Assembly: GCA_002427045.1 (NCBI GenBank)
Contig: DIPO01000044.1
Location: forward strand, 1-5,184
DNA length: 5,184 bases
Direction of reading: 5' to 3'
Source: Firmicutes bacterium UBA5486
GTDB lineage: Bacteria; Bacillota; UBA4882; UBA10575
Position 1 is the stretch's first letter. Each line of letters starts with the position of its first letter. The translations under genes were made by a program, and so were the position numbers. The notes under the pieces were generated by a model. The model made no database searches, had not been told where the DNA came from, and was given only the letters and a program-made list of their open reading frames with translations. This document shows positions 1 to 5,184 of the stretch, one piece after another.

Positions 1-112
1 TTAGGAAACCAGCATGAACAACCAATTAAAGCACCTCTGGAGCTTGTCGACTCACCTGGCTTATATTCTCATCATTTCATGTGTGCGGGCGGTAGCCAGC
101 GTGAGCGACTAC
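1..112 (-). mobile_element. possible group II intron fragment (domain I-like), cut by the window edge
   Basis: Read on the minus strand, the 112 bases beyond the alr stop have no usable open frame with a start. From about position 80 down to 1 the sequence has a GAUGAGAAUAUAAGCC block, then a UUUAAUUGGUUGUUCAUGC block. From memory these resemble the internal part of domain I of bacterial group II introns, around the arm that carries exon-binding site 2, for example the UAUAAG and UAAUUUCGGUU stretches of Ll.LtrB. No GUGYG 5' intron end is seen in this direction between alr and these blocks. If the resemblance is real, the element has lost its 5' end, as expected from incomplete reverse transcription. 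The catalytic domain V and any reverse transcriptase would lie to the left of the window. It could instead be another structured repeat or ordinary intergenic sequence. Confidence 0.35.
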
Positions 113-113
113 C
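91..113 (-). other. hairpin starting on the alr stop codon, without a U-tract
   Basis: On the minus strand, GGUAG with CUACC form five Watson-Crick pairs, extended inward by U-G, C-G and G-U to give an 8-pair stem with a 7-nt loop. Its first base is the last base of the alr TAG stop. The stem is followed by GCCCGCACACAUG and not by a run of U, so it does not look like an intrinsic terminator. It may belong to the intron-like element to its left, or it may help end or stabilise the alr transcript. I see the pairing directly, but the role is unknown. Confidence 0.45.
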
Positions 114-1246
114 TAGAAATAAACCCTGGGTACTCGATGGCTTATCATACATACTACTTCGTAATTAATCGTTCCCAGTAAAGATGCTATTTCATCAACA
201 GTAATTTCCTTATCTCCTTGTTTACCGATTAATACTACCTCGTCTCCCACTTGTACCGGGGCATCCCCAACATCTACCATACACTGGTCCATACAGATCA
301 TTCCCACAATCGGGTAAAACTCTCCACCAATTAATACACGTGCTTTCCCGGAAAGCAACCTATTTAAACCATCCGCATAACCAATTGGCAGTGTAGCAAT
401 CATTGTCTCCTTCGGGGTATGATAAAGCTGTCCATAACTAATCCCGGTTCCAGCCGGTACCCTCTTTACCTGAACTACCTTAGTTTTAAGAGCAAAAGCT
501 GGTTTTAAAGGAAGACGGCTTTTATTCACCTCGTCAGAAGGATAAAGCCCATAAAGGATAATTCCAGCCCGCGCCAGATGAAAATAGCTATCAGGAAGGT
601 TAATAATTCCGGCACTATTTGCCAAGTGAATATGAGGTATCTTAATACACTGCTCTTTAAGGCCTAAGAGTAGTGTATTAAAGACGTTCAATTGTTTTCG
701 GGCATAAGTAAGATCCGAATGATCTGCTGTCGCAAAGTGCGAATATATTCCATCTATCTTAAGGTTGGGTAAAGTAGAAACCTTCTTAATTTGCTCAACT
801 GCTTCTCCCGGACAAAAGCCAATTCTACCCATTCCAGTATCAATCTTAATATGAATCCTCATTTCAACGTTTTGACGACAAGCTTCTAAAGATAGTGCTC
901 TAGCACTTTCTAACAGCGTTATAGTTCCAATTAATTGATACTTGCAGAATGCCGCCACCTGGTTTGGTAATAATGGCCCCAAAACCAGAATATTGGCATT
1001 AATTCCGGCTTGTCGAAGAGCAATACCTTCCTCCGGTGTAGCCACTGCAAACCAGCTAATTCCTTCTTCCATAGCTACCTGGGCTACTTTTACCGCGCCA
1101 TGCCCATAAGCCTCTGCTTTTATTACTGCCAAAACTTGAGCCTCAGAACCGATTAATCCTTTAATCTTTCTAATATTTGCTTTGATTGCTTCCAAATCTA
1201 TTTCTACCCATACAGGTCGAATTAAGGCATTGATCTCATCAAACAC
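113..1246 (-). CDS. alr: alanine racemase
   Basis: This enzyme is a PLP-dependent racemase that interconverts L- and D-alanine in the cytoplasm and supplies D-alanine for peptidoglycan. At 377 residues it has the normal family length. The N-terminal barrel carries the PLP lysine K43 in the motif KAEAYGHG; the usual form is KANAYGHG, so an E replaces N. It also has IKIDTGMGRIG (133-143), with K134 and R141 matching the carbamylated lysine and the PLP-contacting arginine, and HLANSAG (207-213). The C-terminal domain has GISYGQLY with the probable second catalytic base Y271, PIGYADG (287-293), MICMDQ (316-321) and the terminal ISHRVPRVY. The start is GTG with a GAGGGA ribosome site six bases upstream, overlapping the nnr stop, so translation is probably coupled. 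It is the last gene of the cluster, and its stop lies at the edge of the intron-like sequence. Function is near certain, though whether it is the only alr copy is unknown. Confidence 0.97.
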   Translation of the reverse strand: MFDEINALIRPVWVEIDLEAIKANIRKIKGLIGSEAQVLAVIKAEAYGHGAVKVAQVAMEEGISWFAVATPEEGIALRQAGINANILVLGPLLPNQVAAFCKYQLIGTITLLESARALSLEACRQNVEMRIHIKIDTGMGRIGFCPGEAVEQIKKVSTLPNLKIDGIYSHFATADHSDLTYARKQLNVFNTLLLGLKEQCIKIPHIHLANSAGIINLPDSYFHLARAGIILYGLYPSDEVNKSRLPLKPAFALKTKVVQVKRVPAGTGISYGQLYHTPKETMIATLPIGYADGLNRLLSGKARVLIGGEFYPIVGMICMDQCMVDVGDAPVQVGDEVVLIGKQGDKEITVDEIASLLGTINYEVVCMISHRVPRVYF

Positions 1247-1252
1247 TTTTGG

Positions 1253-1258
1253 TCCCTC
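1253..1258 (-). promoter_or_regulatory. alr ribosome binding site overlapping the nnr stop
   Basis: GAGGGA on the minus strand lies six bases before the alr GTG and shares bases with the nnr TGA. It supports the GTG start and suggests that ribosomes finishing nnr re-initiate on alr. Confidence 0.7.
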
Positions 1259-2723
1259 ATTTCAAAACATAAGGTATTCGCGGTAAAAGGTCTCCAGCCA
1301 GTATCCCAACTGGGCCAATCTCCTTTGCCGCTAAATCCCCTGTTCTACCATGAATATTAACCCCTACAGTAGCAGCCTGTACCGGATTAAGGCCTTGAGC
1401 TAGTAAACCTCCGATCATCCCAGCCAAAACATCACCGGTTCCTGCAGTGGCTAACCCCGGATTGCCTGTAGGATTAATATAAACTGGTCCACCTTTACTA
1501 CTCACTAAAGTAGCTGCACCCTTTAGCACTAAAGTAACACCCCATAATTTAGCCTTCTCTCTAACCAGGCTCAGGCGTTCTTCCTGAACTTGGCTAGTAG
1601 AAATTCCGGCCAGGCGAGCCATCTCACCAGGGTGAGGCGTAAGAATTAATGAGCCTTTAGCTTCCTCCCACCAGTTATCCATCGTCGCCAAGATATTAAG
1701 CGCATCTGCATCCAGTACCCGAGGGACAGCTTGTAAAGAAAGGATAGATTTTAGTATTGCTCTACCATCTTCATTGGTAGAAAGGCCTGGACCCACAATA
1801 ATGGCTTGATAATCTTCAAATTTTAATTCCGGCCATCTTTTAACCATTACTTCCATCGGCTTTTCTGAAAGGATTACCCCTTCACGGAGTCCAAGTGTAA
1901 CTAATCCTGCCCCACTCCTTAGTCCGGCCAAACCCGCTAAAACCGGAGCTCCGGTCATCCCTGGCCAGCCTCCAATCACTAATAAATGGCCATTATTCCC
2001 TTTATGCGAATCCGGTTTTCGGACTGGAAGCAGCTCTCTAATCTCATCGTCATCTAAAGTATAAAAAGACCCTGGAGTTCCTTCTAGTAATGGTTTCGGA
2101 AGGCCAATTGGGTCTACTATTATTCCACCGGCATACTCCCGTCCGGGGTAGACCATTAATCCTACTTTAGGTAAGCCAAAAGTAAGAGTAAGATCTGCTT
2201 TTATTGCCGGTCCACTTATCCTGCCTGTATCGGCTTCCACCCCTGAAGGAATATCAACTGCGATTACCGGGGCAGTACAATTATTTATCAGTTCAATTGT
2301 TGTTGCCAGATCTCCAGCCACCTTCCCCCGAAAGCCAGTGCCTAATAGTGCATCCACAACTACTGTAACTGAGAGCAATGCAGGGTCAGAAGATAATGAG
2401 GACCATGGTAATTCGTTTATTCCTAATTTCAGTGCCATCTCTCTGTTTTGTCTGGCATCCGGAGGTAGATTAACCTCCCCATCCGGCCGGAAAACCGTGA
2501 CTAGATAGCCAGATAAATAAAGAAGCCGGGCCAGTGCCCAACCGTCTCCTGCATTATTTCCCTTTCCGCAGACAATCGCAACCTTCCCTAATTCAAAACG
2601 GGAACTGAGTACTCTCTGCAAGCCTAAAGCCGCATGTTCCATTAATATTAACCCTGGATAGCAATAATCTTCCATCGCAATCCGATCAATGGTTCTCATC
2701 TCTTGTGCAGTAGCGACTTTCAT
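1257..2723 (-). CDS. nnr: bifunctional NAD(P)H-hydrate repair enzyme (epimerase plus ADP-dependent dehydratase)
   Basis: This enzyme repairs NADH and NADPH that have become hydrated. The N-terminal YjeF_N domain (about 1-215) interconverts the R and S hydrates. The C-terminal ribokinase-like domain (about 225-488) dehydrates the S form, normally with ADP in bacteria. The 488 residues match the fused family form. Epimerase motifs are CGKGNNAGDGWALAR (52-66; the usual NNGGDG has A at residue 58), VVDALLGTGFRG (122-132) and VDIPSGVEADTG (156-167). Dehydratase motifs are HKGNNG (240-245), GPGLS (311-315), LDADALN (337-343), TPHPGEMARL (362-371), and NPGLATAGTGDVLAG (421-435) with the probable catalytic base D431. 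The ATG overlaps the acpS TGA as ATGA, with GGAGG ten bases upstream (2734-2738). The position between acpS and alr is a common Bacillota arrangement and suggests co-transcription, not a shared pathway. Confidence 0.96.
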   Translation of the reverse strand: MKVATAQEMRTIDRIAMEDYCYPGLILMEHAALGLQRVLSSRFELGKVAIVCGKGNNAGDGWALARLLYLSGYLVTVFRPDGEVNLPPDARQNREMALKLGINELPWSSLSSDPALLSVTVVVDALLGTGFRGKVAGDLATTIELINNCTAPVIAVDIPSGVEADTGRISGPAIKADLTLTFGLPKVGLMVYPGREYAGGIIVDPIGLPKPLLEGTPGSFYTLDDDEIRELLPVRKPDSHKGNNGHLLVIGGWPGMTGAPVLAGLAGLRSGAGLVTLGLREGVILSEKPMEVMVKRWPELKFEDYQAIIVGPGLSTNEDGRAILKSILSLQAVPRVLDADALNILATMDNWWEEAKGSLILTPHPGEMARLAGISTSQVQEERLSLVREKAKLWGVTLVLKGAATLVSSKGGPVYINPTGNPGLATAGTGDVLAGMIGGLLAQGLNPVQAATVGVNIHGRTGDLAAKEIGPVGILAGDLLPRIPYVLK

Positions 2724-3094
2724 CCCGCAACATCCTCCAATATTACCTGAGCAACCGCATATTCTTTACAATGAGAAATACTTAAATGAACCTTAGTCAC
2801 TCCTAGATCCTTAAGATGGAGCATGAGTCTTTCGGAAAACAGAAAGTGAGGGGCACCCAGAGCATTATTCTTTATTTCTACATCTTGCCATTTAAAACCT
2901 CTGAAACCAGTTCCCAAAGCCTTAAAAAAGGCCTCTTTGGCAGCAAATCTCCCTGCTAGGCGGTTAGCCGCCATTTTGCAGGACTCCAATTCTCCGTCTG
3001 TAAATATTCGTTTCAAAAGTTTCTCTTTCCGTTCTGCAAGAATCCTTGAGAATCTCTTCACTTCTATTATATCTATTCCTACCCCTTTAACCAA
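2720..3094 (-). CDS. acpS: holo-[acyl-carrier-protein] synthase
   Basis: AcpS transfers 4'-phosphopantetheine from coenzyme A to a serine of apo-ACP, activating it for fatty acid synthesis in the cytoplasm. The 124 residues are typical of the small trimeric AcpS type. Visible motifs are VGIDIIEV (5-12) with the Mg2+ ligand D8, RLAGRFAAKEAFFKALGTG (45-63) with the Mg2+-binding E54 and K53, and VHLSISHCKEYAVA (102-115) with the conserved SxSH. The start is TTG, chosen because it gives the standard family N-terminus (M-x-K-G-x-G-I-D-I) and sits seven bases after an AGGGGGA ribosome site. It overlaps the 3' end of the methyltransferase gene by 8 nt and the nnr start by 4 nt, so it is translationally linked on both sides. 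Confidence 0.96.
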   Translation of the reverse strand: MVKGVGIDIIEVKRFSRILAERKEKLLKRIFTDGELESCKMAANRLAGRFAAKEAFFKALGTGFRGFKWQDVEIKNNALGAPHFLFSERLMLHLKDLGVTKVHLSISHCKEYAVAQVILEDVAG

Positions 3095-3905
3095 AAAGTA
3101 ATCCCCCTAACATCCCATCTGTTTTCGGCTCACCAATCTTCTTATAGAAAGAAGGGGAAACATTCTCATATCCCAGTTGTTTATAGTACAAAAGAGGTTC
3201 TGTCCCTCCTACTAAAAAGTAACCGCCCATTCGTAATGATTGATTAAACTTAATATATAGATCGTTTTTCGCTTGTTCAGTAAAGTAAATTACTACATTC
3301 CTACAGATAATCAGATCTAAATCTTTTTCAAAAGGATCCTTAAGAAGGTTATGTTTTTTAAAAACCACTCTTTCCTTTATGTTTTCCTTAAGATAAAAAG
3401 CCTCACCTTCCTGTCGAAAATGCTTTTTAATTAAATCCGGTGGCATACTCTTTATCTCGTTTTGTAGGTAAACCCCTTTCTTTGCTTTGTCTAAAACTAC
3501 TTGGTCAATATCTGTAGCTAAAATCTCTGCTCGAGTACTTGCACATAATTCATGCAAAATAATTGCCACCGAGTATGGTTCCGAACCATTAGAACAACCT
3601 GCTGACCAGATTTTAATTTTCCCCGGTTTCTTTAATAATTCTGGCATTATTCTTTCCCAAAGTTCCATAAAACGATCCGGATTTCTGAAAAACTCTGAAA
3701 CATTAATCGTTAATTTTTTAACAAATTCCTGATATCGCTGAGGATCCGTTTGTAAGATTGTAAGGTATTCATCATAATCCGAAACTCCCCAAATATTCAT
3801 TAGCGAATGTATCCTTCTATCCATTTGTTTGCTTTTATAAAGTGAAAGATCATTACCACAAAGACGCGAAGCAGCTTCTTTAAATTCTTGATAAGTAAGA
3901 GGCAT
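3087..3905 (-). CDS. cheR: CheR-type SAM-dependent glutamate O-methyltransferase (orphan)
   Basis: The family transfers a methyl group from S-adenosylmethionine to glutamates of chemoreceptors, setting their sensitivity. The 272 residues cover the whole two-domain CheR fold. The N-terminal helical domain (about 1-75) has a basic helix, YKSKQMDRRIHSLM (23-36), of the kind that contacts the receptor, and ends in LTINVSEFFRNPDRF (65-79). The methyltransferase domain has the SAM-binding IWSAGCSNGSEPYSVA (99-114), ATDID (130-134), and the family signature CRNVVIYF (201-208). GGYFLVGGTE follows at 227-236. All key motifs look intact. The ATG has GGAGG eleven bases upstream, slightly far. No receptor, cheB, cheA or flagellar gene is in the window; it lies 107 bp after the metal-pump gene and overlaps acpS by 8 nt. 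Family assignment is firm, but its target may be a distant receptor or a non-chemotaxis protein. Confidence 0.92.
   Translation of the reverse strand: MPLTYQEFKEAASRLCGNDLSLYKSKQMDRRIHSLMNIWGVSDYDEYLTILQTDPQRYQEFVKKLTINVSEFFRNPDRFMELWERIMPELLKKPGKIKIWSAGCSNGSEPYSVAIILHELCASTRAEILATDIDQVVLDKAKKGVYLQNEIKSMPPDLIKKHFRQEGEAFYLKENIKERVVFKKHNLLKDPFEKDLDLIICRNVVIYFTEQAKNDLYIKFNQSLRMGGYFLVGGTEPLLYYKQLGYENVSPSFYKKIGEPKTDGMLGGLLFG
3102..3108 (-). promoter_or_regulatory. acpS ribosome binding site inside the cheR coding end
   Basis: AGGGGGA on the minus strand lies seven bases before the TTG start of acpS. It is inside the last codons of the upstream methyltransferase gene, where it also encodes glycines near that protein's C-terminus. 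It is a fair but imperfect match to AGGAGG and supports the TTG start. Confidence 0.6.
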
Positions 3906-4012
3906 CTACCAATCATCCTCCGCATAAAATGTTTTCAATTTAAAACGCATATTTTTATATAGAAAACCAGCACGTAATCTATTTTATTCGACAAGTATAC
4001 ATCTTTTCCCTC
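3906..4012 (-). other. AT-rich gap between the metal pump and the cheR-acpS-nnr-alr cluster
   Basis: This 107-bp stretch contains the cheR ribosome site (GGAGG, 3917-3921). It also has a minus-strand TATATAAAAATAT tract (about 3951-3963) that could serve as a -10 box, but I find no convincing -35 at proper spacing. No intrinsic terminator is visible after the pump gene. The four-gene cluster may therefore have its own weak promoter here, or may be partly read through from the riboswitch-controlled transcript. Confidence 0.4.
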
Positions 4013-4990
4013 TTAAGCCTCTTCCATTCCTTTCCCTAGCTCATCTGCTGCTTTTACCATTTTATCCTGTTCCAATGGTTCAATATGAACAACCGTTTTT
4101 GCATTAAATTTTTCGGCAATTACTTTCTCTACAACCTCCGAGAGAGCATGAGCAGAAACAAGATCCATCTTACGATCTACCTCTATATGCAAAGAGATTT
4201 CTTTATGGTTTCCATAATCATGGATCTTTACCTTATGGACTTCCTCGACTCCAGAAACAGACTTAGCCCGCGCAAAGATCTCCTTAACAATTACCTCGGA
4301 TGGGGATAGTCCTAATAGCCGATTTCCAGAAGAAGCCGCAAACTCGTAACCAGTATAAATAATTAAGATCGAAACCGCCAACCCGAAAAGAGGATCCACC
4401 CACACTAACCCCTTGACAGCAGCTACATTACCAATCGCAACTAAGGCTGAGGCAATTGCATCACTACGGTGATGCCAAGCATCAGCTTTCAAAGCAGAAG
4501 AATCGATATTCTCCCCCAAAGACCAGGAGAACCTAGCCATCCACTCCTTAACAAAGGCTGAAATCAATAGAATAACCAATACCCACCAACCGCCACTAAC
4601 CGGTACTGGGTTTCGAAAACGCTGGATTGAAGATTTTAAAAATTCTATTCCAGTAAGGATTAACAGAATCGCAATCACTAAGGTTGCAATAATCTCTAAC
4701 CTACCATGACCATAAGGATGTTCTTGATCCGGTTCTTTACTACCATATTTAAAACCAACAAGCACCACCATAGATGAGACTACATCGGATAAAGTATGAA
4801 AAGCATCCGCAATAATCGAAATACTGCTAGTCAATAAACCAATCAAAAGTTTAACAATGAATAATACAATATTACCAATAATACTTACCCAAGCCTCTAG
4901 AATTCCACTAAGCATACGAGAATCTGCATTTTTCTTTATCGCTTTTTCTTCAACAAACTTCTTCTGTAACCACCTTGAAAAGATATCCAT
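4013..4990 (-). CDS. cation diffusion facilitator efflux transporter, probably Co2+/Ni2+
   Basis: CDF proteins are membrane antiporters, usually dimeric, that export divalent metals in exchange for protons. The 325 residues give six predicted helices at about 29-51, 57-80, 98-118, 134-150, 168-193 and 197-217, then a cytoplasmic domain (about 225-305). The transport site is H65-xxx-D69 in helix 2 (DAFHTLSD) and H173-xxx-D177 in helix 5 (DAWHHRSD), the His/Asp arrangement usual for Zn/Co/Cd-type members and unlike the all-Asp site of Mn exporters. A HPYGHGR loop (91-97) is also typical. The C-terminal domain has scattered histidines (252, 257, 262, 268, 281, 302) that may bind metal and ends in the family's VHIEP. 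The ATG has AAGGAGG seven bases upstream. A NiCo-type riboswitch and terminator precede it, which points to Co2+ or Ni2+ as the physiological signal and probably the substrate. Family is firm; metal choice is inferred from the leader. Confidence 0.95.
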   Translation of the reverse strand: MDIFSRWLQKKFVEEKAIKKNADSRMLSGILEAWVSIIGNIVLFIVKLLIGLLTSSISIIADAFHTLSDVVSSMVVLVGFKYGSKEPDQEHPYGHGRLEIIATLVIAILLILTGIEFLKSSIQRFRNPVPVSGGWWVLVILLISAFVKEWMARFSWSLGENIDSSALKADAWHHRSDAIASALVAIGNVAAVKGLVWVDPLFGLAVSILIIYTGYEFAASSGNRLLGLSPSEVIVKEIFARAKSVSGVEEVHKVKIHDYGNHKEISLHIEVDRKMDLVSAHALSEVVEKVIAEKFNAKTVVHIEPLEQDKMVKAADELGKGMEEA

Positions 4991-4997
4991 AAGAAGA

Positions 4998-5004
4998 CCT
5001 CCTT
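4998..5004 (-). promoter_or_regulatory. strong ribosome binding site of the CDF gene
   Basis: AAGGAGG on the minus strand lies seven bases before the ATG. It is about 20 bases downstream of the terminator U-run and outside the predicted riboswitch pairing. This fits control by transcription termination better than control by hiding the ribosome site. Confidence 0.85.
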
Positions 5005-5022
5005 ATTTTTACTTAAAATATA

Positions 5023-5063
5023 GTAAAAAAAATCCCGTGGGATGGATGGTTGCGTCCCACAGG
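5023..5063 (-). terminator. intrinsic terminator, expression platform of the metal riboswitch
   Basis: On the minus strand CCUGUGGGA (5063-5055) pairs with UCCCACGGG (5042-5034) in a 9-bp stem with one U-G wobble. The loop is 12 nt, and an A followed by eight U comes directly after. The wobble is a C-A mismatch on the other strand, so the structure is oriented towards the CDF gene. Its 5' arm is the 3' strand of helix P4 plus the conserved GGGA of the aptamer, so the terminator and the metal-bound aptamer cannot form together. This predicts termination without metal and read-through with Co2+ or Ni2+. Confidence 0.9.
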
Positions 5064-5109
5064 CTAATGGCCTGCTGCTTAAAAAAAGCCCGGTTATAAA
5101 CCTGATCGC
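5052..5109 (-). ncRNA. NiCo (czcD-type) cobalt/nickel riboswitch aptamer
   Basis: Read on the minus strand, this 58-nt RNA folds as a four-way junction. P1 is GCG/CGC (5109-5107 with 5054-5052). P2 is GGUU/AACC (5102-5099 with 5095-5092), P3 is GCUU/AAGC (5089-5086 with 5080-5077), and P4 is GCAGGC/GCCUGU (5075-5070 with 5064-5059). The junction segments match what I recall of the NiCo riboswitch crystal-structure RNA: CAGG before P2, CCGGGCU between P2 and P3, a lone A between P3 and P4, and CUGUGGGAC leaving P4. Those G-rich segments hold the metal-binding guanines in the known class. The aptamer sits before a CDF exporter and overlaps a terminator, as the class does. P2 and P4 are shorter than in the solved example. 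A covariance-model search with Rfam RF02683 was not possible here and would settle it. Confidence 0.85.
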
Positions 5110-5120
5110 TATTATTTATT

Positions 5121-5150
5121 ATTATATACTAATCCTCCACAAAATGTGAA
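5121..5150 (-). promoter_or_regulatory. sigma-A-type promoter for the riboswitch-CDF transcript
   Basis: On the minus strand a -35 box TTCACA (5150-5145, five of six consensus bases) is followed after 18 bases by a perfect -10 box TATAAT (5126-5121). Transcription would begin near 5113-5115, only a few bases before helix P1 of the aptamer. That placement independently supports both calls. Confidence 0.8.
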
Positions 5151-5152
5151 GG
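5134..5152. repeat. 7-bp dyad overlapping the -35 box
   Basis: On the minus strand CCUUCAC and GUGGAGG flank a 5-base AUUUU and pair fully with one U-G wobble. The dyad covers the -35 element, so it would not be in the transcript started from the promoter below it. It has no U-run on the minus side. It may be a protein-binding site or a chance inverted repeat. Confidence 0.35.
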
Positions 5153-5184
5153 GTGTTTTTTCTCGGGCTTTTTGCGTTGTCATT

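Noticed and set aside
1..168. Plus-strand frame open from the window edge to a TAA at 166-168 (about 55 codons)
   Set aside because: It runs antisense across the intron-like sequence and the 3' end of alr, has no visible start in the window, and resembles no family I recognise. It is best explained as a shadow.
3487..3732. Plus-strand open frame of 81 codons
   Set aside because: It lies entirely antisense inside the intact cheR gene, with no ribosome site or family likeness.
3931..3946. Short inverted repeat GTTTT...AAAAC in the gap before cheR
   Set aside because: Five A/T-rich pairs in an AT-rich gap are expected by chance. It has no U-run and no fit to a known operator.
4085..4309. Plus-strand open frame of 74 codons
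   Set aside because: It is antisense to the conserved cytoplasmic domain of the CDF gene, with no independent support.
4857..5099. Plus-strand open frame of 80 codons crossing the CDF start and its leader
   Set aside because: It is antisense to the pump's N-terminus, the terminator and most of the riboswitch, whose structure explains the sequence far better.
4991..5111. yybP-ykoY manganese riboswitch as the identity of the leader
   Set aside because: I see none of the conserved loop sequences of that class, while the G-rich junctions match the NiCo class. The pump also lacks the all-Asp site of Mn exporters.
5134..5152. Dyad as a terminator for a gene to the right of the window
   Set aside because: On the minus strand it is followed by AUUAGUAUAU and not by a U-run. 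It coincides with the -35 box, so a promoter role is more likely.

Overview
The window looks like part of a Gram-positive Bacillota chromosome, most likely an anaerobic member of the Clostridia (the Peptococcaceae in the broad sense would fit). The grounds are moderate-to-low GC, strong AGGAGG-type ribosome binding sites, use of TTG and GTG starts, the acpS-nnr-alr gene order common in that phylum, and a NiCo-type metal riboswitch, a class known mainly from Clostridia. I cannot name the species. All five protein genes are on the minus strand, so the window reads right to left.

Right end (about 4998-5152): a compact leader controls the first gene. It has a good sigma-A-type promoter, then a 58-nt RNA whose sequence and pairing match the NiCo (czcD) cobalt/nickel riboswitch. 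An intrinsic terminator follows, and its 5' arm is made from the riboswitch's last helix and conserved GGGA. The gene behind it (4013-4990) encodes a six-helix cation diffusion facilitator. The expected logic is that Co2+ or Ni2+ folds the aptamer, blocks the terminator and switches on the efflux pump.

Middle and left (113-3905): after a 107-bp AT-rich gap comes a tightly packed four-gene cluster. It runs from a CheR-type protein methyltransferase to acpS (8-nt overlap, TTG start), then nnr (4-nt ATGA overlap) and alr (10-nt gap, GTG start with its ribosome site overlapping the nnr stop). AcpS activates acyl carrier protein, Nnr repairs damaged NAD(P)H, and Alr makes D-alanine for peptidoglycan. 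The methyltransferase is the outsider, since no other chemotaxis gene is visible.

Left end (1-112): there is no gene here. A hairpin begins on the alr stop codon, followed by sequence resembling the interior of domain I of a group II intron read on the minus strand. This could be a 5'-truncated intron lying directly against alr, but it is a tentative call from partial sequence. The main point of interest in the window is the riboswitch-pump pair. I see no evidence for a wholly new system.
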